The notes: a model not told the origin generated them from the letters alone. A DNA stretch of 64,000 nt from CAYJEQ01 sp964371155 (GCA_964371155.1 CAYJLI010000002.1:1-64000), one strand, 5' to 3'; shown: positions 34,623 to 43,798, numbered from the stretch's first letter. Program-made: numbers and translations.

Positions 34623-35963
34623 TTATCTCCCTCTGCGATATCTTCTCTTTCTTTTATTTATATAGAAAATAAAGAATATATACAGAGCCAATAGAAGCAC
34701 TACCAGTATAAGAACAAATTTAAACATAAATGTATCGGTAATTCCCCATAGCTCGTCTATGAATGTTTCAAAACTACTTGCATTTACAGTTTCTGCAGCA
34801 ATTATTTCAACACTTCCAATTTCTCTGCCAGCTAAAGAATATGTTGCAGTGCCGATGTAATCCCCACGCTCGACTGGAGCATTAACTGCAGAGGGAACAT
34901 CAAGCTCAACCGTTACACTCTCAACATCGAGCGACTCAGGAAGTAGTGCGGTGAGCATTTCACCACTCATAAGCTTAAGGTGATCTTTATTCTCAGCGGC
35001 AAGGCGAAGAGGGACTTCTGTAAGTGTTTCACCTTTATCGACAACTGTTTTTACTTTAAATGCTGAAAATACCCAGTTGTAAATCTTGTTGGTTTCAACA
35101 AATGCCGGATGATTATCATCGTCTCCAGCAGGTACATCCATTACCACAAGGATGTAATTATATCCTTCTCTTGTAGCCTTAGATGCATATGAATATCCAC
35201 GCCCCTCTACAAATCCAGTAGAATTACCACCTTTAGACTCTATCCCACCAACAATTGAAGGGGAGTAGTGCGGTGAAGAACTTATCACGGTGCGATTAGA
35301 ATTATTCCAATGAAGAGTGTCATGCATATTTGTGGGGCCGCCATTGTATGTAGCCGTTGTGAGTATGTCTGCAATTAATGGGTTATCAAGTGCATACTCA
35401 ATTATTAAATGCATATCATAGGCGGTAGTATAGTGATTTTCGCCTTCAAGTCCATGGGAGTTTTCAAAATTGGTATTAAAGGCGCCTATCTCTTGAGCCT
35501 TTTTATTCATCATCTCAACAAAATATCCCTCGGAATTATCACCCACATAGTTTGCAGCCATCATTGCAGCATCATTAGCACCAGGGAGGAGTATAGCGTA
35601 TAAAAGCTTGTCAAGAGTAGTAAATTCACCATTTAAAAAACCACCAAGAGGTACCGAAACACCGCTAATTCTTGTGTTGTAAAGATAGTTTTGTATTCCA
35701 ATGGTCATTGATGCTTCTGCTTCTTCAAGTGGTTTCGGGGTGTTCTCAATTACTACAATTGCAGTCATGAGTTTTGTCATATTTCCGGGGTTTATCTTTT
35801 CATCTGAGTTTATATCAAGTATTACTTCGCCCGTATCCGTATTTACTAAGTAAACAGAAGAAGCTGAGAGCTGAAAATCAGTCTGATACTGTGCAAATGC
35901 TACAAGTGAAAATATAAAGGAAAAAGTAATTAGTAATGATATATGTCTTAAAAATTTTTTCAT
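34623..35963 (-). CDS. D-Ala-D-Ala carboxypeptidase-like protein, probably catalytically dead
   Basis: A 446-residue secreted, membrane-anchored protein of the peptidase S11 (PBP5/DacF) fold: signal peptide, catalytic domain to about residue 290, a beta-rich C-terminal S11_C-like domain, a membrane helix (about 413-435) and a basic tail. All three active-site motifs are altered. SxxK reads N61-M-T-K64, SxN reads G128-A-N130, and the best alignment of KTG reads S248-T-G250. The surrounding scaffold (LMTAIVVIE, NDAA, GLEGENHYTTAYDM) is intact. Family members without these residues cannot acylate; a structural or sensor role is inferred. GGAGGTAGGG precedes the ATG on the minus strand. Confidence 0.85.
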   Translation of the reverse strand: MKKFLRHISLLITFSFIFSLVAFAQYQTDFQLSASSVYLVNTDTGEVILDINSDEKINPGNMTKLMTAIVVIENTPKPLEEAEASMTIGIQNYLYNTRISGVSVPLGGFLNGEFTTLDKLLYAILLPGANDAAMMAANYVGDNSEGYFVEMMNKKAQEIGAFNTNFENSHGLEGENHYTTAYDMHLIIEYALDNPLIADILTTATYNGGPTNMHDTLHWNNSNRTVISSSPHYSPSIVGGIESKGGNSTGFVEGRGYSYASKATREGYNYILVVMDVPAGDDDNHPAFVETNKIYNWVFSAFKVKTVVDKGETLTEVPLRLAAENKDHLKLMSGEMLTALLPESLDVESVTVELDVPSAVNAPVERGDYIGTATYSLAGREIGSVEIIAAETVNASSFETFIDELWGITDTFMFKFVLILVVLLLALYIFFIFYINKRKRRYRRGR

Positions 35964-36189
35964 CCCTACCTCCGTATATCTATAAAAAGTTTTAAATTAA
36001 TAACTGCAACAATAAATTTATTGGCTAAAATGTAAAAAAATACTCAAATCTATGGAAAAAAACACTGAAATTATGTATAATACTTTAGAGAGTTTGTATC
36101 TAAAGAAATTATACTGAGATATTGTAACACATAAAAAGGATATTTTAAAGATATTTTTACTACATTAAATTAATTTTTGGAGGTTTATT

Positions 36190-37473
36190 ATGAAAGATTA
36201 TCGTTTTGACACACTGACCATACATGCGGGTATAGAAAGTGACCCCACTACTAAAAGTATAGTAATGCCCATACATATGACTACGGCATATGAATTTGAA
36301 AGCACCGAATACGCAAAAGACCTTTTTGATTTAAAAGCTGCAGGCAATATATATACCAGACTGCAAAATCCCACAACGGATGCACTTGAACGCCGTATTA
36401 CAGCGCTTGAGGGCGGTGTGGGCTCACTTTGCTTCTCCTCGGGACATGCCGCAATATTTAACACTATTTTAAATTTAGCCAAAGCAGGGGATGAAATAAT
36501 ATCTTCTCTTTGCATCTATGGTGGTGCAATAAATATGCTTGGTGTTACTCTAAAAAATATTGGGATTACTACTAAATTCGTAGACCCTGATAATTTAGAA
36601 GAGCTTGAAGCTGCAATTACCCCAAAAACAAAAGCTATATTTACCGAAGTAGTGGGAAATCCCAATGCAAATGTATCCGATATAAAAGCTATGGCAGATA
36701 TTGCTCACAAACATGGCATACCGCTAATAGTTGACTCAACATTTACTACTCCATACCTAATAAGACCAATTGAGCATGGTGCAGATATAGTTATCCATTC
36801 TGCCACAAAGTATTTAGGCGGTCATGGTACTTCCATGTGTGGTATAGTTGTGGACAGTGGTAATTTTAAATTTGAGGGAAATGAAAGATTTGAAAGCTAC
36901 AATACACCCGACCCAAGCTATCATGGACTAATTTTTGCAAGGGATTGCGGAAATGCAGCTTTTATTACAAGGCTTAGAGTACTCTTTATGAGGGATTTAG
37001 GCGCTACCTGCTCACCATTTAATGCATTTATGGTGCTCCAAGGGGTGGAAACACTTTCGCTTAGAATGAAAAAGCACTGCGAAAATGCAGAAAAGGTAGC
37101 AAGTTATTTAAGCGGTAATAAATACATCACAAAAGTAAACTATCCAGCACTAAAAGATAGCAAGTATTTTGTTTTAACAGAAAAATATCTACCAAAGGGA
37201 ATAGGCTCAGTGTTTACATTTGAAATAGATGGCGACCGCACAGTGGGTGGTAAAATAATAGATAATTTAGAACTAATTAAAAATGTTGCTAATGTGGGAG
37301 ATGTAAGAACATTAATAATCCACCCAGCTTCTACTACCCACAGCCAGCTCACATCGGAGCAGCTTATTAAGTCGGGCATTACAGAGGGCACAATAAGGCT
37401 TTCAGTCGGGATTGAGGATGCAGAAGATATAATTGCTGACTTAGATGCAGCTATTACAAAGGCATTCGCATAA
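36190..37473 (+). CDS. metY: O-acetylhomoserine sulfhydrylase (MetY type)
   Basis: A 427-residue PLP enzyme of the Cys/Met metabolism family that forms homocysteine from O-acetylhomoserine and sulfide. The PLP lysine is in VIHSATKYLGGHGTSMCG; IYTRLQNPTTDALERRI and SSGHAAIFNTI are typical for the sulfhydrylase branch, and the length of about 430 residues separates it from cystathionine synthases. TTTGGAGG lies before the ATG. No SAM riboswitch was seen in the 226 bases upstream. The next gene starts 23 bases later. Confidence 0.93.
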   Translation: MKDYRFDTLTIHAGIESDPTTKSIVMPIHMTTAYEFESTEYAKDLFDLKAAGNIYTRLQNPTTDALERRITALEGGVGSLCFSSGHAAIFNTILNLAKAGDEIISSLCIYGGAINMLGVTLKNIGITTKFVDPDNLEELEAAITPKTKAIFTEVVGNPNANVSDIKAMADIAHKHGIPLIVDSTFTTPYLIRPIEHGADIVIHSATKYLGGHGTSMCGIVVDSGNFKFEGNERFESYNTPDPSYHGLIFARDCGNAAFITRLRVLFMRDLGATCSPFNAFMVLQGVETLSLRMKKHCENAEKVASYLSGNKYITKVNYPALKDSKYFVLTEKYLPKGIGSVFTFEIDGDRTVGGKIIDNLELIKNVANVGDVRTLIIHPASTTHSQLTSEQLIKSGITEGTIRLSVGIEDAEDIIADLDAAITKAFA

Positions 37474-37496
37474 AAATTACATCGAGGAGCGAGTTA

Positions 37497-38162
37497 ATGA
37501 TTTATGTTACTGGGGATACACACGGCGACTTAGAGGGATTTAAAAAGAGAAATCTAAGGCAACTAAAAAAAGGGGATACCCTTATAGTTTGTGGTGACTT
37601 TGGTTTTCTTTGGGATAATTCTAAAACAGAACAAAAAGCCATACAGTGGATCGGCAAGCAGAAATTTAACACACTATTTATTCATGGTACACATGACAAT
37701 TTAGATATAATAAACTCATATCCTGAAATAGATTATATGGAGGGCAGAGCGAGGCAGATTTTTAAAAATCTCTATGCACTCTCAAATGGACATGTCTTTA
37801 CAATTGAGGATAAAAAAGTCTTTGTTCACGGTGGCGGTGAAAGTGATGATATTGATACAAGGATGAGCCTTGGTACATGGTGGGAGGGTGAAATGCCCAG
37901 CGAAGAAGAAATAAGTGATACTATCACAAGGCTTTCACATTTAGAAAATAAAGTGGACTATATAATCACTCATCAAGCTTACCCCAAAATAGAATCAGGC
38001 CTTTTAGCTAAAAATGCCTCTGAAAACACTTTTAATGATTTGCTTAAGTACATATCTGAAAATATTCAGTTTAAAAAATGGTTTTTTGGCAAATATCATA
38101 TTGATAAAATAATACCCACAAGATATATTGCAGTTTTTAACCAAATTGCAAAAGCTGAATAG
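37497..38162 (+). CDS. Metallophosphoesterase-like protein with altered metal ligands
   Basis: A 221-residue calcineurin-like protein. GDTHGD (residues 6-11) and CGDFGFLWD are conserved. The third motif reads HGTHDN where GNH(D/E) is usual, so the bridging Asn is Thr; the last motif reads FGKYHID where GHxH is usual, so the first His is Lys. THQAYP replaces the usual TH-containing motif IV. The enzyme may have reduced or changed activity. It follows metY closely and is ended by a terminator. Substrate unknown. Confidence 0.8.
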   Translation: MIYVTGDTHGDLEGFKKRNLRQLKKGDTLIVCGDFGFLWDNSKTEQKAIQWIGKQKFNTLFIHGTHDNLDIINSYPEIDYMEGRARQIFKNLYALSNGHVFTIEDKKVFVHGGGESDDIDTRMSLGTWWEGEMPSEEEISDTITRLSHLENKVDYIITHQAYPKIESGLLAKNASENTFNDLLKYISENIQFKKWFFGKYHIDKIIPTRYIAVFNQIAKAE

Positions 38163-38184
38163 TATATAATTAATTACTTAATAA

Positions 38185-38220
38185 TTTTAATCCGCATTAC
38201 AGCTGTGATGCGGATTAAAA
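38185..38220. terminator. Terminator after the metY unit
   Basis: TTTTAATCCGCAT and ATGCGGATTAAAA form a 13-bp stem with a 10-base loop 22 bases after the stop codon. Confidence 0.8.
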
Positions 38221-38261
38221 AATTAGTTTAATGTGAAAAAATTATTATTTTGTTAAAAAAC

Positions 38262-38290
38262 TTGACATTATCCATTTTGTGGTATATAAT
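38262..38290 (+). promoter_or_regulatory. Promoter of first tryptophan T-box unit
   Basis: TTGACA at 38262-38267 and TATAAT at 38285-38290, spacer 17. Confidence 0.75.
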
Positions 38291-38296
38291 ACAAAA

Positions 38297-38577
38297 AACA
38301 GATAAGATAAACCTTTGATAAAGAGAAGTAATCGGAATATTAATTTATAGAGAACCTCTGATGGTGGAAATGAGGTATGAGATATCCGACGAATGGACTT
38401 TTGAGGGCGGCTTGAACAGATTTTATTATCTCAGTAGATGCCGACGGGAACCCACCCGTTATCCATCGGGCATTCATGTTAGTGGATGAATAGAGTGGAT
38501 GCATTTTTGCATCAATTTGGGTGGTATCGCAGAAGTTTAGGCTTTTGTCCCTTGTAGGGGACAGAAGCCTTTTTTTA
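38297..38577 (+). ncRNA. Tryptophan T-box leader, copy 1
   Basis: T-box sequence TGGGTGGTATCGCAG at about 38518-38532, followed by a terminator made of GGCTTTTGTCCC and GGGACAGAAGCC with a T-run. The Stem I region has AAAGAGAAGTAATCGG and GAGAACCTCTGATGGTGG. The specifier triplet lies about 38395 in CGAATGGACTTTTGAGG and reads TGG, tryptophan. It controls the trpX gene copy that follows. The specifier placement follows the usual distance to the conserved ACxTTTGAG sequence and is inferred. Confidence 0.9.
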
Positions 38578-38611
38578 TTTGTTTAAAAAAATTTTTTTGG
38601 AGGATTTTAAG

Positions 38612-39658
38612 ATGAAAAAGATGGATTTTTTAAAGGTGTTCTCAGCAATATGTTTAGCGGCGGTTATGATACCGTTTGCAGGATGCACAGCGGCAGAAGA
38701 TGGCGACGCAGAAATTCCAAGTAGCAGTGCAGTAGAAAATGCTGAGCAAGCAGAAACAGAAAGCTATAAAATAGCGATTGTTAAACAGCTCGATCATGCT
38801 TCACTCGACGAAATTGCAGTAGCTATTTCTGGGGAATTAGATGCAATTTCCGCAGAAAATGGCGTGGAAATTTCTTATGAAGTATTCAGCGGTCAAGGTG
38901 ACCAAGCAACACTTACACAAATTGGAACACAGTTAATAGCAGAAGAGTACGACGCTATTATACCTATTGCAACTCTTGCGGCACAGGTTATGACAGTCGC
39001 AGCAGAAGAGAGTGAGACTCCCATTATATTTGCAGCAGTATCCGACCCAGAAGCGGCAGATCTTATTGATATTCCATATGTAACAGGAGTAAGCAATGCG
39101 GTTAATACTGCTAATATCATGGATTTGATGGTAGCATTTGATGAAGATATCCAAAATGTAGGGCTACTATATTCACTTTCAGAAATCAACTCAGCAAAGC
39201 CCATTGCCGAAGCTAAAGCATATTTAGATGAAAGAGGAATATCTTATACAGAGAAAACAGCCAACACAAACGATGAAGTTATTATTGCCGCAGGAGCACT
39301 GATAGCAGAAGGTGTTGATGCAATATTTACCCCAACGGATAATATAATTATGGCGGCTGAGCTTGCGATATATGAAGATCTTGCAAATGCAAAAATCCCG
39401 CATTACACAGGTGCAGACTCATTTGTAAGAAACGGTGCATTTATAGCATCCGGTGTAAATTACACAGAGCTTGGCATTGATGTGGCTAATTATGCCTATA
39501 AAGTAGTTACGGAAGGAATGGGTGGCATGGAGGACTACTACTTAATGGATGGTGGCATAATTACTGTAAATACCGAAACTGCAGCAATTTTAGAGGTGGA
39601 TTATTCCTTCTTTGAAAGTTTTGGAGAAGTCGTAGAAGTAATTACAACAGCAGAATAA
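38612..39658 (+). CDS. trpX: Tryptophan ABC transporter substrate-binding protein, copy 1
   Basis: A 348-residue lipoprotein of the ABC_sub_bind (DUF534) family with lipobox FAGC (Cys25), an Ala/Glu/Ser-rich linker and two Rossmann-like lobes (IAIVKQLDHASLDEIAVAI, NVGLLYSLSEI, GVDAIFTPTDNIIMAAE). The ATG at 38612 follows TTGGAGG. The Trp T-box upstream identifies tryptophan as the likely ligand, as in the TrpXYZ systems of Firmicutes. The first 125 or so residues are identical to copy 2 (40039); later parts differ in patches. No permease follows directly; the second copy sits between. Confidence 0.9.
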   Translation: MKKMDFLKVFSAICLAAVMIPFAGCTAAEDGDAEIPSSSAVENAEQAETESYKIAIVKQLDHASLDEIAVAISGELDAISAENGVEISYEVFSGQGDQATLTQIGTQLIAEEYDAIIPIATLAAQVMTVAAEESETPIIFAAVSDPEAADLIDIPYVTGVSNAVNTANIMDLMVAFDEDIQNVGLLYSLSEINSAKPIAEAKAYLDERGISYTEKTANTNDEVIIAAGALIAEGVDAIFTPTDNIIMAAELAIYEDLANAKIPHYTGADSFVRNGAFIASGVNYTELGIDVANYAYKVVTEGMGGMEDYYLMDGGIITVNTETAAILEVDYSFFESFGEVVEVITTAE

Positions 39659-39688
39659 TGTGAAAAAATTATTTTTTTGTGAAAAAAC

Positions 39689-39717
39689 TTGACATTAGTA
39701 AATTAATGGTATATAAT
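39689..39717 (+). promoter_or_regulatory. Promoter of second tryptophan T-box unit
   Basis: TTGACA at 39689-39694 and TATAAT at 39712-39717, spacer 17. The spacer sequence differs from copy 1, although the surrounding leader is duplicated. Confidence 0.75.
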
Positions 39718-39723
39718 ATAAAA

Positions 39724-40004
39724 AACAGATAAGATAAACCTTTGATAAAGAGAAGTAATCGGAATATTAATTTATAGAGAACCTCTGATGGTGGAAATGA
39801 GGTATGAGATATCCGACGAATGGACTTTTGAGGGCGGCTTGAACAGATTTTATTATCTCAGTAGATGCCGACGGGAACCCACCCGTTATCCATCGGGCAT
39901 TCATGTTAGTGGATGAATAGAGTGGATGCATTTTTGCATCAATTTGGGTGGTATCGCAGAAGTTTAGGCTTTTGTCCCTTGTAGGGGACAGAAGCCTTTT
40001 TTTA
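39724..40004 (+). ncRNA. Tryptophan T-box leader, copy 2
   Basis: A near-perfect duplicate of the leader 1427 bases upstream, with the same TGG specifier (about 39821), T-box sequence (39945-39959) and terminator. It drives the second trpX and the permease and ATPase genes. Divergence from copy 1 is only apparent upstream of the transcribed part. Confidence 0.9.
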
Positions 40005-40038
40005 TTTGTTTAAAAAAATTTTTTTGGAGGATTTTAAG

Positions 40039-41085
40039 ATGAAAAAGATGGATTTTTTAAAGGTGTTCTCAGCAATATGTTTAGCGGCGGTTATGATACC
40101 GTTTGCAGGATGCACAGCGGCAGAAGATGGCGACGCAGAAATTCCAAGTAGCAGTGCAGTAGAAAATGCTGAGCAAGCAGAAACAGAAAGCTATAAAATA
40201 GCGATTGTTAAACAGCTCGATCATGCTTCACTCGACGAAATTGCAGTAGCTATTTCTGGGGAATTAGATGCAATTTCCGCAGAAAATGGCGTGGAAATTT
40301 CTTATGAAGTATTCAGCGGTCAAGGTGACCAAGCAACACTTACACAAATTGGAACACAGTTAATAGCAGAAGAGTACGACGCTATTATACCTATTGCAAC
40401 TCTTGCGGCACAGATTATGACAGTGGCGGCAGAGGAGAGCGAAACACCCGTTATATTCGCTGGTGTATCCGACCCAGAAGCGGCAGAGCTTATTGACATT
40501 CCATATGTAACAGGGATAAGTGATGCACTGAGTACAAACAATATTATGGATATGATATTGGCATTTGATGAAGATATCCAAAATGTAGGGCTATTATATT
40601 CACTTTCAGAAATCAACTCAACAAAGCCCATTGCAGAAGCTAAAGCATATTTAGATGGAAAAGGAATATCTTATACAGAGAAAACAGCCAACACAAATGA
40701 TGAAGTAGTTGCGGCGGCAGGAGCACTTATAGCAGAAGGTGTTGATGCAATATTTACCCCAACGGATAATATAATTATGGCGGCTGAGCTTGCGATATAT
40801 GAAGATCTTGCAAATGCAAAAATCCCGCATTACACAGGTGCAGACTCATTCGTGAGAAACGGTGCATTTGCCACTATGGGTGTAAACTACACAGCGCTTG
40901 GCATCGATGCTGCAAATTACGCATATCAGGCAGTGGTAGAGGGCATGGACGAAATGCAAGACTATTACTTAATGGATGGTGGAATAATTACAGTAAACAC
41001 AGAAACTGCTACTGCAATTGAAGGTGATTACTCAGTATTTAATAATTTAGGTGAGGTAGTAGAAGTTGTTACTACGGCTGAATAA
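40039..41085 (+). CDS. trpX: Tryptophan ABC transporter substrate-binding protein, copy 2
   Basis: A 348-residue lipoprotein, tandem paralogue of the 38612 gene. Identical through the signal, linker and first half of lobe 1. Differences are clustered: GISDALSTNNIMDMIL against GVSNAVNTANIMDLMV, GAFATMGVNYTALG against GAFIASGVNYTELG, and the C-terminus. The segment GVDAIFTPTDNIIMAAELAI and the following 25 residues are again identical, down to most bases, which looks like gene conversion. Changes near the hinge and pocket could alter ligand preference; this is inferred. Followed by permease and ATPase. Confidence 0.9.
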   Translation: MKKMDFLKVFSAICLAAVMIPFAGCTAAEDGDAEIPSSSAVENAEQAETESYKIAIVKQLDHASLDEIAVAISGELDAISAENGVEISYEVFSGQGDQATLTQIGTQLIAEEYDAIIPIATLAAQIMTVAAEESETPVIFAGVSDPEAAELIDIPYVTGISDALSTNNIMDMILAFDEDIQNVGLLYSLSEINSTKPIAEAKAYLDGKGISYTEKTANTNDEVVAAAGALIAEGVDAIFTPTDNIIMAAELAIYEDLANAKIPHYTGADSFVRNGAFATMGVNYTALGIDAANYAYQAVVEGMDEMQDYYLMDGGIITVNTETATAIEGDYSVFNNLGEVVEVVTTAE

Positions 41086-41152
41086 TATATAGATTTAAAT
41101 TGCCAAAGGGCAAGTATGCCACATATAGCAAATTTATATTAGATTTACATGG

Positions 41153-41183
41153 GAGTATCGGGGGAAAGTCACCCTTGATACTC
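41153..41183 (+). other. Hairpin between trpX copy 2 and the permease gene
   Basis: GAGTATC and GATACTC pair around a partly paired interior (GGGG/CCC). No T-run follows, so it is not a standard terminator; it may stabilise the binding-protein mRNA, as is common between binding-protein and permease genes. Function inferred. Confidence 0.35.
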
Positions 41184-41226
41184 AGTATGTGCTAATTGAT
41201 TATTATACTTTAAAGGGGTGTATACA

Positions 41227-42138
41227 GTGTTGTATATAATTGAAACTGCGATAGAGCTTGGGCTATTTTATTCACTCGTGCCATTGGCGCTATTTTTAAG
41301 TTATAGAATACTCGATATAGCAGACCTTACAACTGATGGCTCTTTTGTGCTCGGCTCAGCTGTATCGGTGACAATGGCGGTGGCAGGATATCCGGTACTG
41401 GGTATTTTTGCGGCTATGATTGCGGGTGGATGTGCAGGATGTGTTACTGCATTTTTGCAAACATTCTTAGGCGTGCCCTCGATACTTGCAGGTATAGTAA
41501 CAAATACAGGGCTGTATACAATAAATTTAATGGTAATGGGCTGGCGCTCAAATATCAGTTTGTTAAAGCAAGAAACGATATTCACATTATTTAAAGATAC
41601 AGGAATAGGTGGAGATTATTATCAAGTGCTGCTTGCCGGTGTAATTGTAATCATTGTAATGGCTTTACTTATATGCTTTTTACGCACACGATTAGGGCTT
41701 TCTGTCCGTGCTACTGGTGATAATATGAACATGGTGAGAGCCTCTTCTATTAACCCAACCTTTACAATAACAGTAGGGCTGTTCATTGCAAATGCGCTCA
41801 CAGCTTTATCAGGTGCAATGGTTGCACAAGCTCAAAAAACTGCCGATATAAATGGTGGCTCAGGAATAGTTGTAATTGGGCTTGCATGCTTGATAATCGG
41901 TGAAACTATACTTGGAAAAAGATCGGTAACCAAAGGCGTATTTGCGGCAATACTGGGAAGTATACTATATAGATTTATGTATGCAGCAGTGCTTCGCACA
42001 TCTATTGTGCCGATTGAAAGCTTAAAATTAGTTACAGCTTTAGTGGTAGCGCTTGCAATAGCAATACCAACCATAAAAGGGAAAATTACTTTGGCACAGA
42101 GAAAAAATGCTTCTGCATATGGAAGGGGTAGGGTTTAA
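41227..42138 (+). CDS. trpY: ABC transporter permease, tryptophan system
   Basis: A 303-residue permease of the BPD_transp_2 (ribose/branched-chain type) fold with eight or more helices (LFYSLVPLALFLSYRILDIADLTTDGSFVLG at the N-terminus). The start is taken as GTG at 41227, with AAAGGGGTG upstream; GTG 41218 and TTG 41230 are alternatives. The segment SVRATGDNMNMVRASSI is the cytoplasmic coupling region. The gene overlaps the ATPase gene by one base (TAATG). Tryptophan is inferred as substrate from the leader. Confidence 0.9.
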   Translation: MLYIIETAIELGLFYSLVPLALFLSYRILDIADLTTDGSFVLGSAVSVTMAVAGYPVLGIFAAMIAGGCAGCVTAFLQTFLGVPSILAGIVTNTGLYTINLMVMGWRSNISLLKQETIFTLFKDTGIGGDYYQVLLAGVIVIIVMALLICFLRTRLGLSVRATGDNMNMVRASSINPTFTITVGLFIANALTALSGAMVAQAQKTADINGGSGIVVIGLACLIIGETILGKRSVTKGVFAAILGSILYRFMYAAVLRTSIVPIESLKLVTALVVALAIAIPTIKGKITLAQRKNASAYGRGRV

Positions 42139-42929
42139 TGCTAAAATTAACTTCAATATCCAAGACATTTAATAAAGGCAGTGCTAATGAAAAAATTGCT
42201 GTAAGCAATTTAAATCTTTCGGTAGAAAAAGGGGAATTCATAACCATCATTGGTAGCAATGGTGCAGGCAAATCAACATTATTTAATGCTATCTCGGGAG
42301 ATTTTTTTGTTGATGAGGGCGAAATTTTTCTTGATGATACGGATATTACTTTCCTACCACCATATAAAAGAAGCAGAAAAATCGGTAGACTCTTCCAAGA
42401 CCCGATGAGGGGTACTGCTCCAAACATGAGCATTGAAGAAAATCTATCCCTTGCATATCTTAGAACTGCAAAGCACAATAAAGCTTTTTTTAGTTTCGTA
42501 AGTAAAAAAGATAGGGATTACTTTAGGGAACATCTAAGCAGATTAAACATGGGACTTGAAGACAGAATGAAACAACCCGTGGGGCTTCTCTCTGGTGGAC
42601 AAAGGCAGGCACTTACACTTTTAATGGCAACAATGACTCCCCCAAAGATTTTGCTACTGGACGAACATACTGCGGCGCTCGACCCACAAACTGCAGAAAA
42701 AGTACTAAATCTCACAAAAGAAATCGTTGCTGGTGAAAATCTTACTTGTTTTATGATTACACATAATATGCAACAAGCATTGGAGCTTGGTAATAGAACA
42801 ATTATGATGAATAACGGCAATATTATTCTTGATGTAAAAGGTGAGGAGCGCAAAAATCTTACTGTGGATGATTTAATCAAACGCTTTAAGGATAATTTAA
42901 AAGGTGAAGATAGAATATTATTAATATAA
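42138..42929 (+). CDS. trpZ: ABC transporter ATP-binding protein, tryptophan system
   Basis: A 263-residue ABC ATPase. Walker A GSNGAGKSTLFNAI at about residues 39-52, signature LLSGGQRQALTLLMATM, Walker B ILLLDEHTAALDP and switch His in MITHNMQQA. It is the energy subunit for the permease it overlaps. The Q-loop lies in LFQDPMRG. Followed by a strong terminator. Length normal. Confidence 0.93.
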   Translation: MLKLTSISKTFNKGSANEKIAVSNLNLSVEKGEFITIIGSNGAGKSTLFNAISGDFFVDEGEIFLDDTDITFLPPYKRSRKIGRLFQDPMRGTAPNMSIEENLSLAYLRTAKHNKAFFSFVSKKDRDYFREHLSRLNMGLEDRMKQPVGLLSGGQRQALTLLMATMTPPKILLLDEHTAALDPQTAEKVLNLTKEIVAGENLTCFMITHNMQQALELGNRTIMMNNGNIILDVKGEERKNLTVDDLIKRFKDNLKGEDRILLI

Positions 42930-42964
42930 AAAGTAGAGTTTCGCAGTGCGAAACTCTACTTTTT
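42928..42964. terminator. Terminator of the tryptophan transporter operon
   Basis: AAAAAGTAGAGTTTCGC and GCGAAACTCTACTTTTT around a 3-base loop, right at the stop codon. Confidence 0.9.
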
Positions 42965-42981
42965 ATATAATATTTAATTTA

Positions 42982-43215
42982 CTAATATGTATTTACAAGC
43001 TTATTATCCACAAATAATCTGCATGTTATGCCAAAGCAGCCACCGATTGAAACTTTAATCTCTTCACCAGTAGGAAGCTTCCCAAATAATCTTGATTCTG
43101 TTTTTAATCCAAGGCGTTCATCCTGTAATTCTCCATTGACAAATAATGCCTCGGATGTCATGGTGTTCACTATCAGTATTTTATGTCCCCTTACATCGGC
43201 TTCCCATTTTTTCAT
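42982..43215 (-). CDS. Small protein of unknown function
   Basis: A 77-residue protein starting KKWEADVRGHKI and rich in short beta strands (ILIVNTMTSEALFVNGEL, CRLFVDNKLVN). Two cysteines lie in GCFGITC. GGGGATTTAAA precedes the ATG. No family recognised. Its compact predicted-beta pattern suggests a single small domain of the kind seen in stand-alone cytosolic proteins. Confidence 0.6.
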   Translation of the reverse strand: MKKWEADVRGHKILIVNTMTSEALFVNGELQDERLGLKTESRLFGKLPTGEEIKVSIGGCFGITCRLFVDNKLVNTY

Positions 43216-43305
43216 TTTAAATCCCCTAATATCTTCACTTTACAAAAGTTAAAATAAGTAATTGAAGCTTGTATTAATATATCTATATTCATTAAAGCTT
43301 TTATT

Positions 43306-43698
43306 CTATAAATCGAGGAACTCTTTTTTATTTGATAAAATATTGCAAACTGGGCAGTCTTTCAAAATTTCTATAATTTCTTTCTTTTTATCTTCGCTTA
43401 TTGTGTCGGACACTATTTCTATTTTCCTAAAAAACTTAGTAACGCCCTCTTCGCTATTGTCCATATCAACAGTTACGATTACATCATCGTACTTCAGCCC
43501 CTCTTTATTTAGCATTTTTCTTGCAGTGAGCTGAATACATCCTGCAAATCCTGCTAAAAGCAGTTGACCAGGACGGAATTCATCGCCAGTACCACCAACT
43601 TCTACTGGTTGTCCAGCTACAATAGGTTTAATATTTTCGCTACCTACTAATTGCATCTCCGCAATTAATTTTTCTGATTTAGTTTTTGCAATTATCAT
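43306..43698 (-). CDS. OsmC family peroxiredoxin-like protein
   Basis: A 130-residue OsmC/Ohr-fold protein. Typical features: GAxxxFRPGQLLLAGFAGCIQLTARKML with the first conserved Cys, and the pair in DCPVCNIL near the C-terminus that would be the second Cys. OsmC proteins reduce organic hydroperoxides or act on small thiols. Length normal. AGGAGAATTTAAA lies before the ATG. Single gene. Confidence 0.85.
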   Translation of the reverse strand: MIIAKTKSEKLIAEMQLVGSENIKPIVAGQPVEVGGTGDEFRPGQLLLAGFAGCIQLTARKMLNKEGLKYDDVIVTVDMDNSEEGVTKFFRKIEIVSDTISEDKKKEIIEILKDCPVCNILSNKKEFLDL

Positions 43699-43798
43699 TT
43701 TAAATTCTCCTAATTATTTTTATTTTTACAATGCAATAAGCAGTGTAAAGGTATTAAATTATGTTTTGCAGTATAGTTAAAATTAGTTTATATAATTA

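Noticed and set aside
35964..36189. SAM riboswitch upstream of metY
   Set aside because: No S-box blocks were found; only AT-rich sequence and a ribosome binding site.
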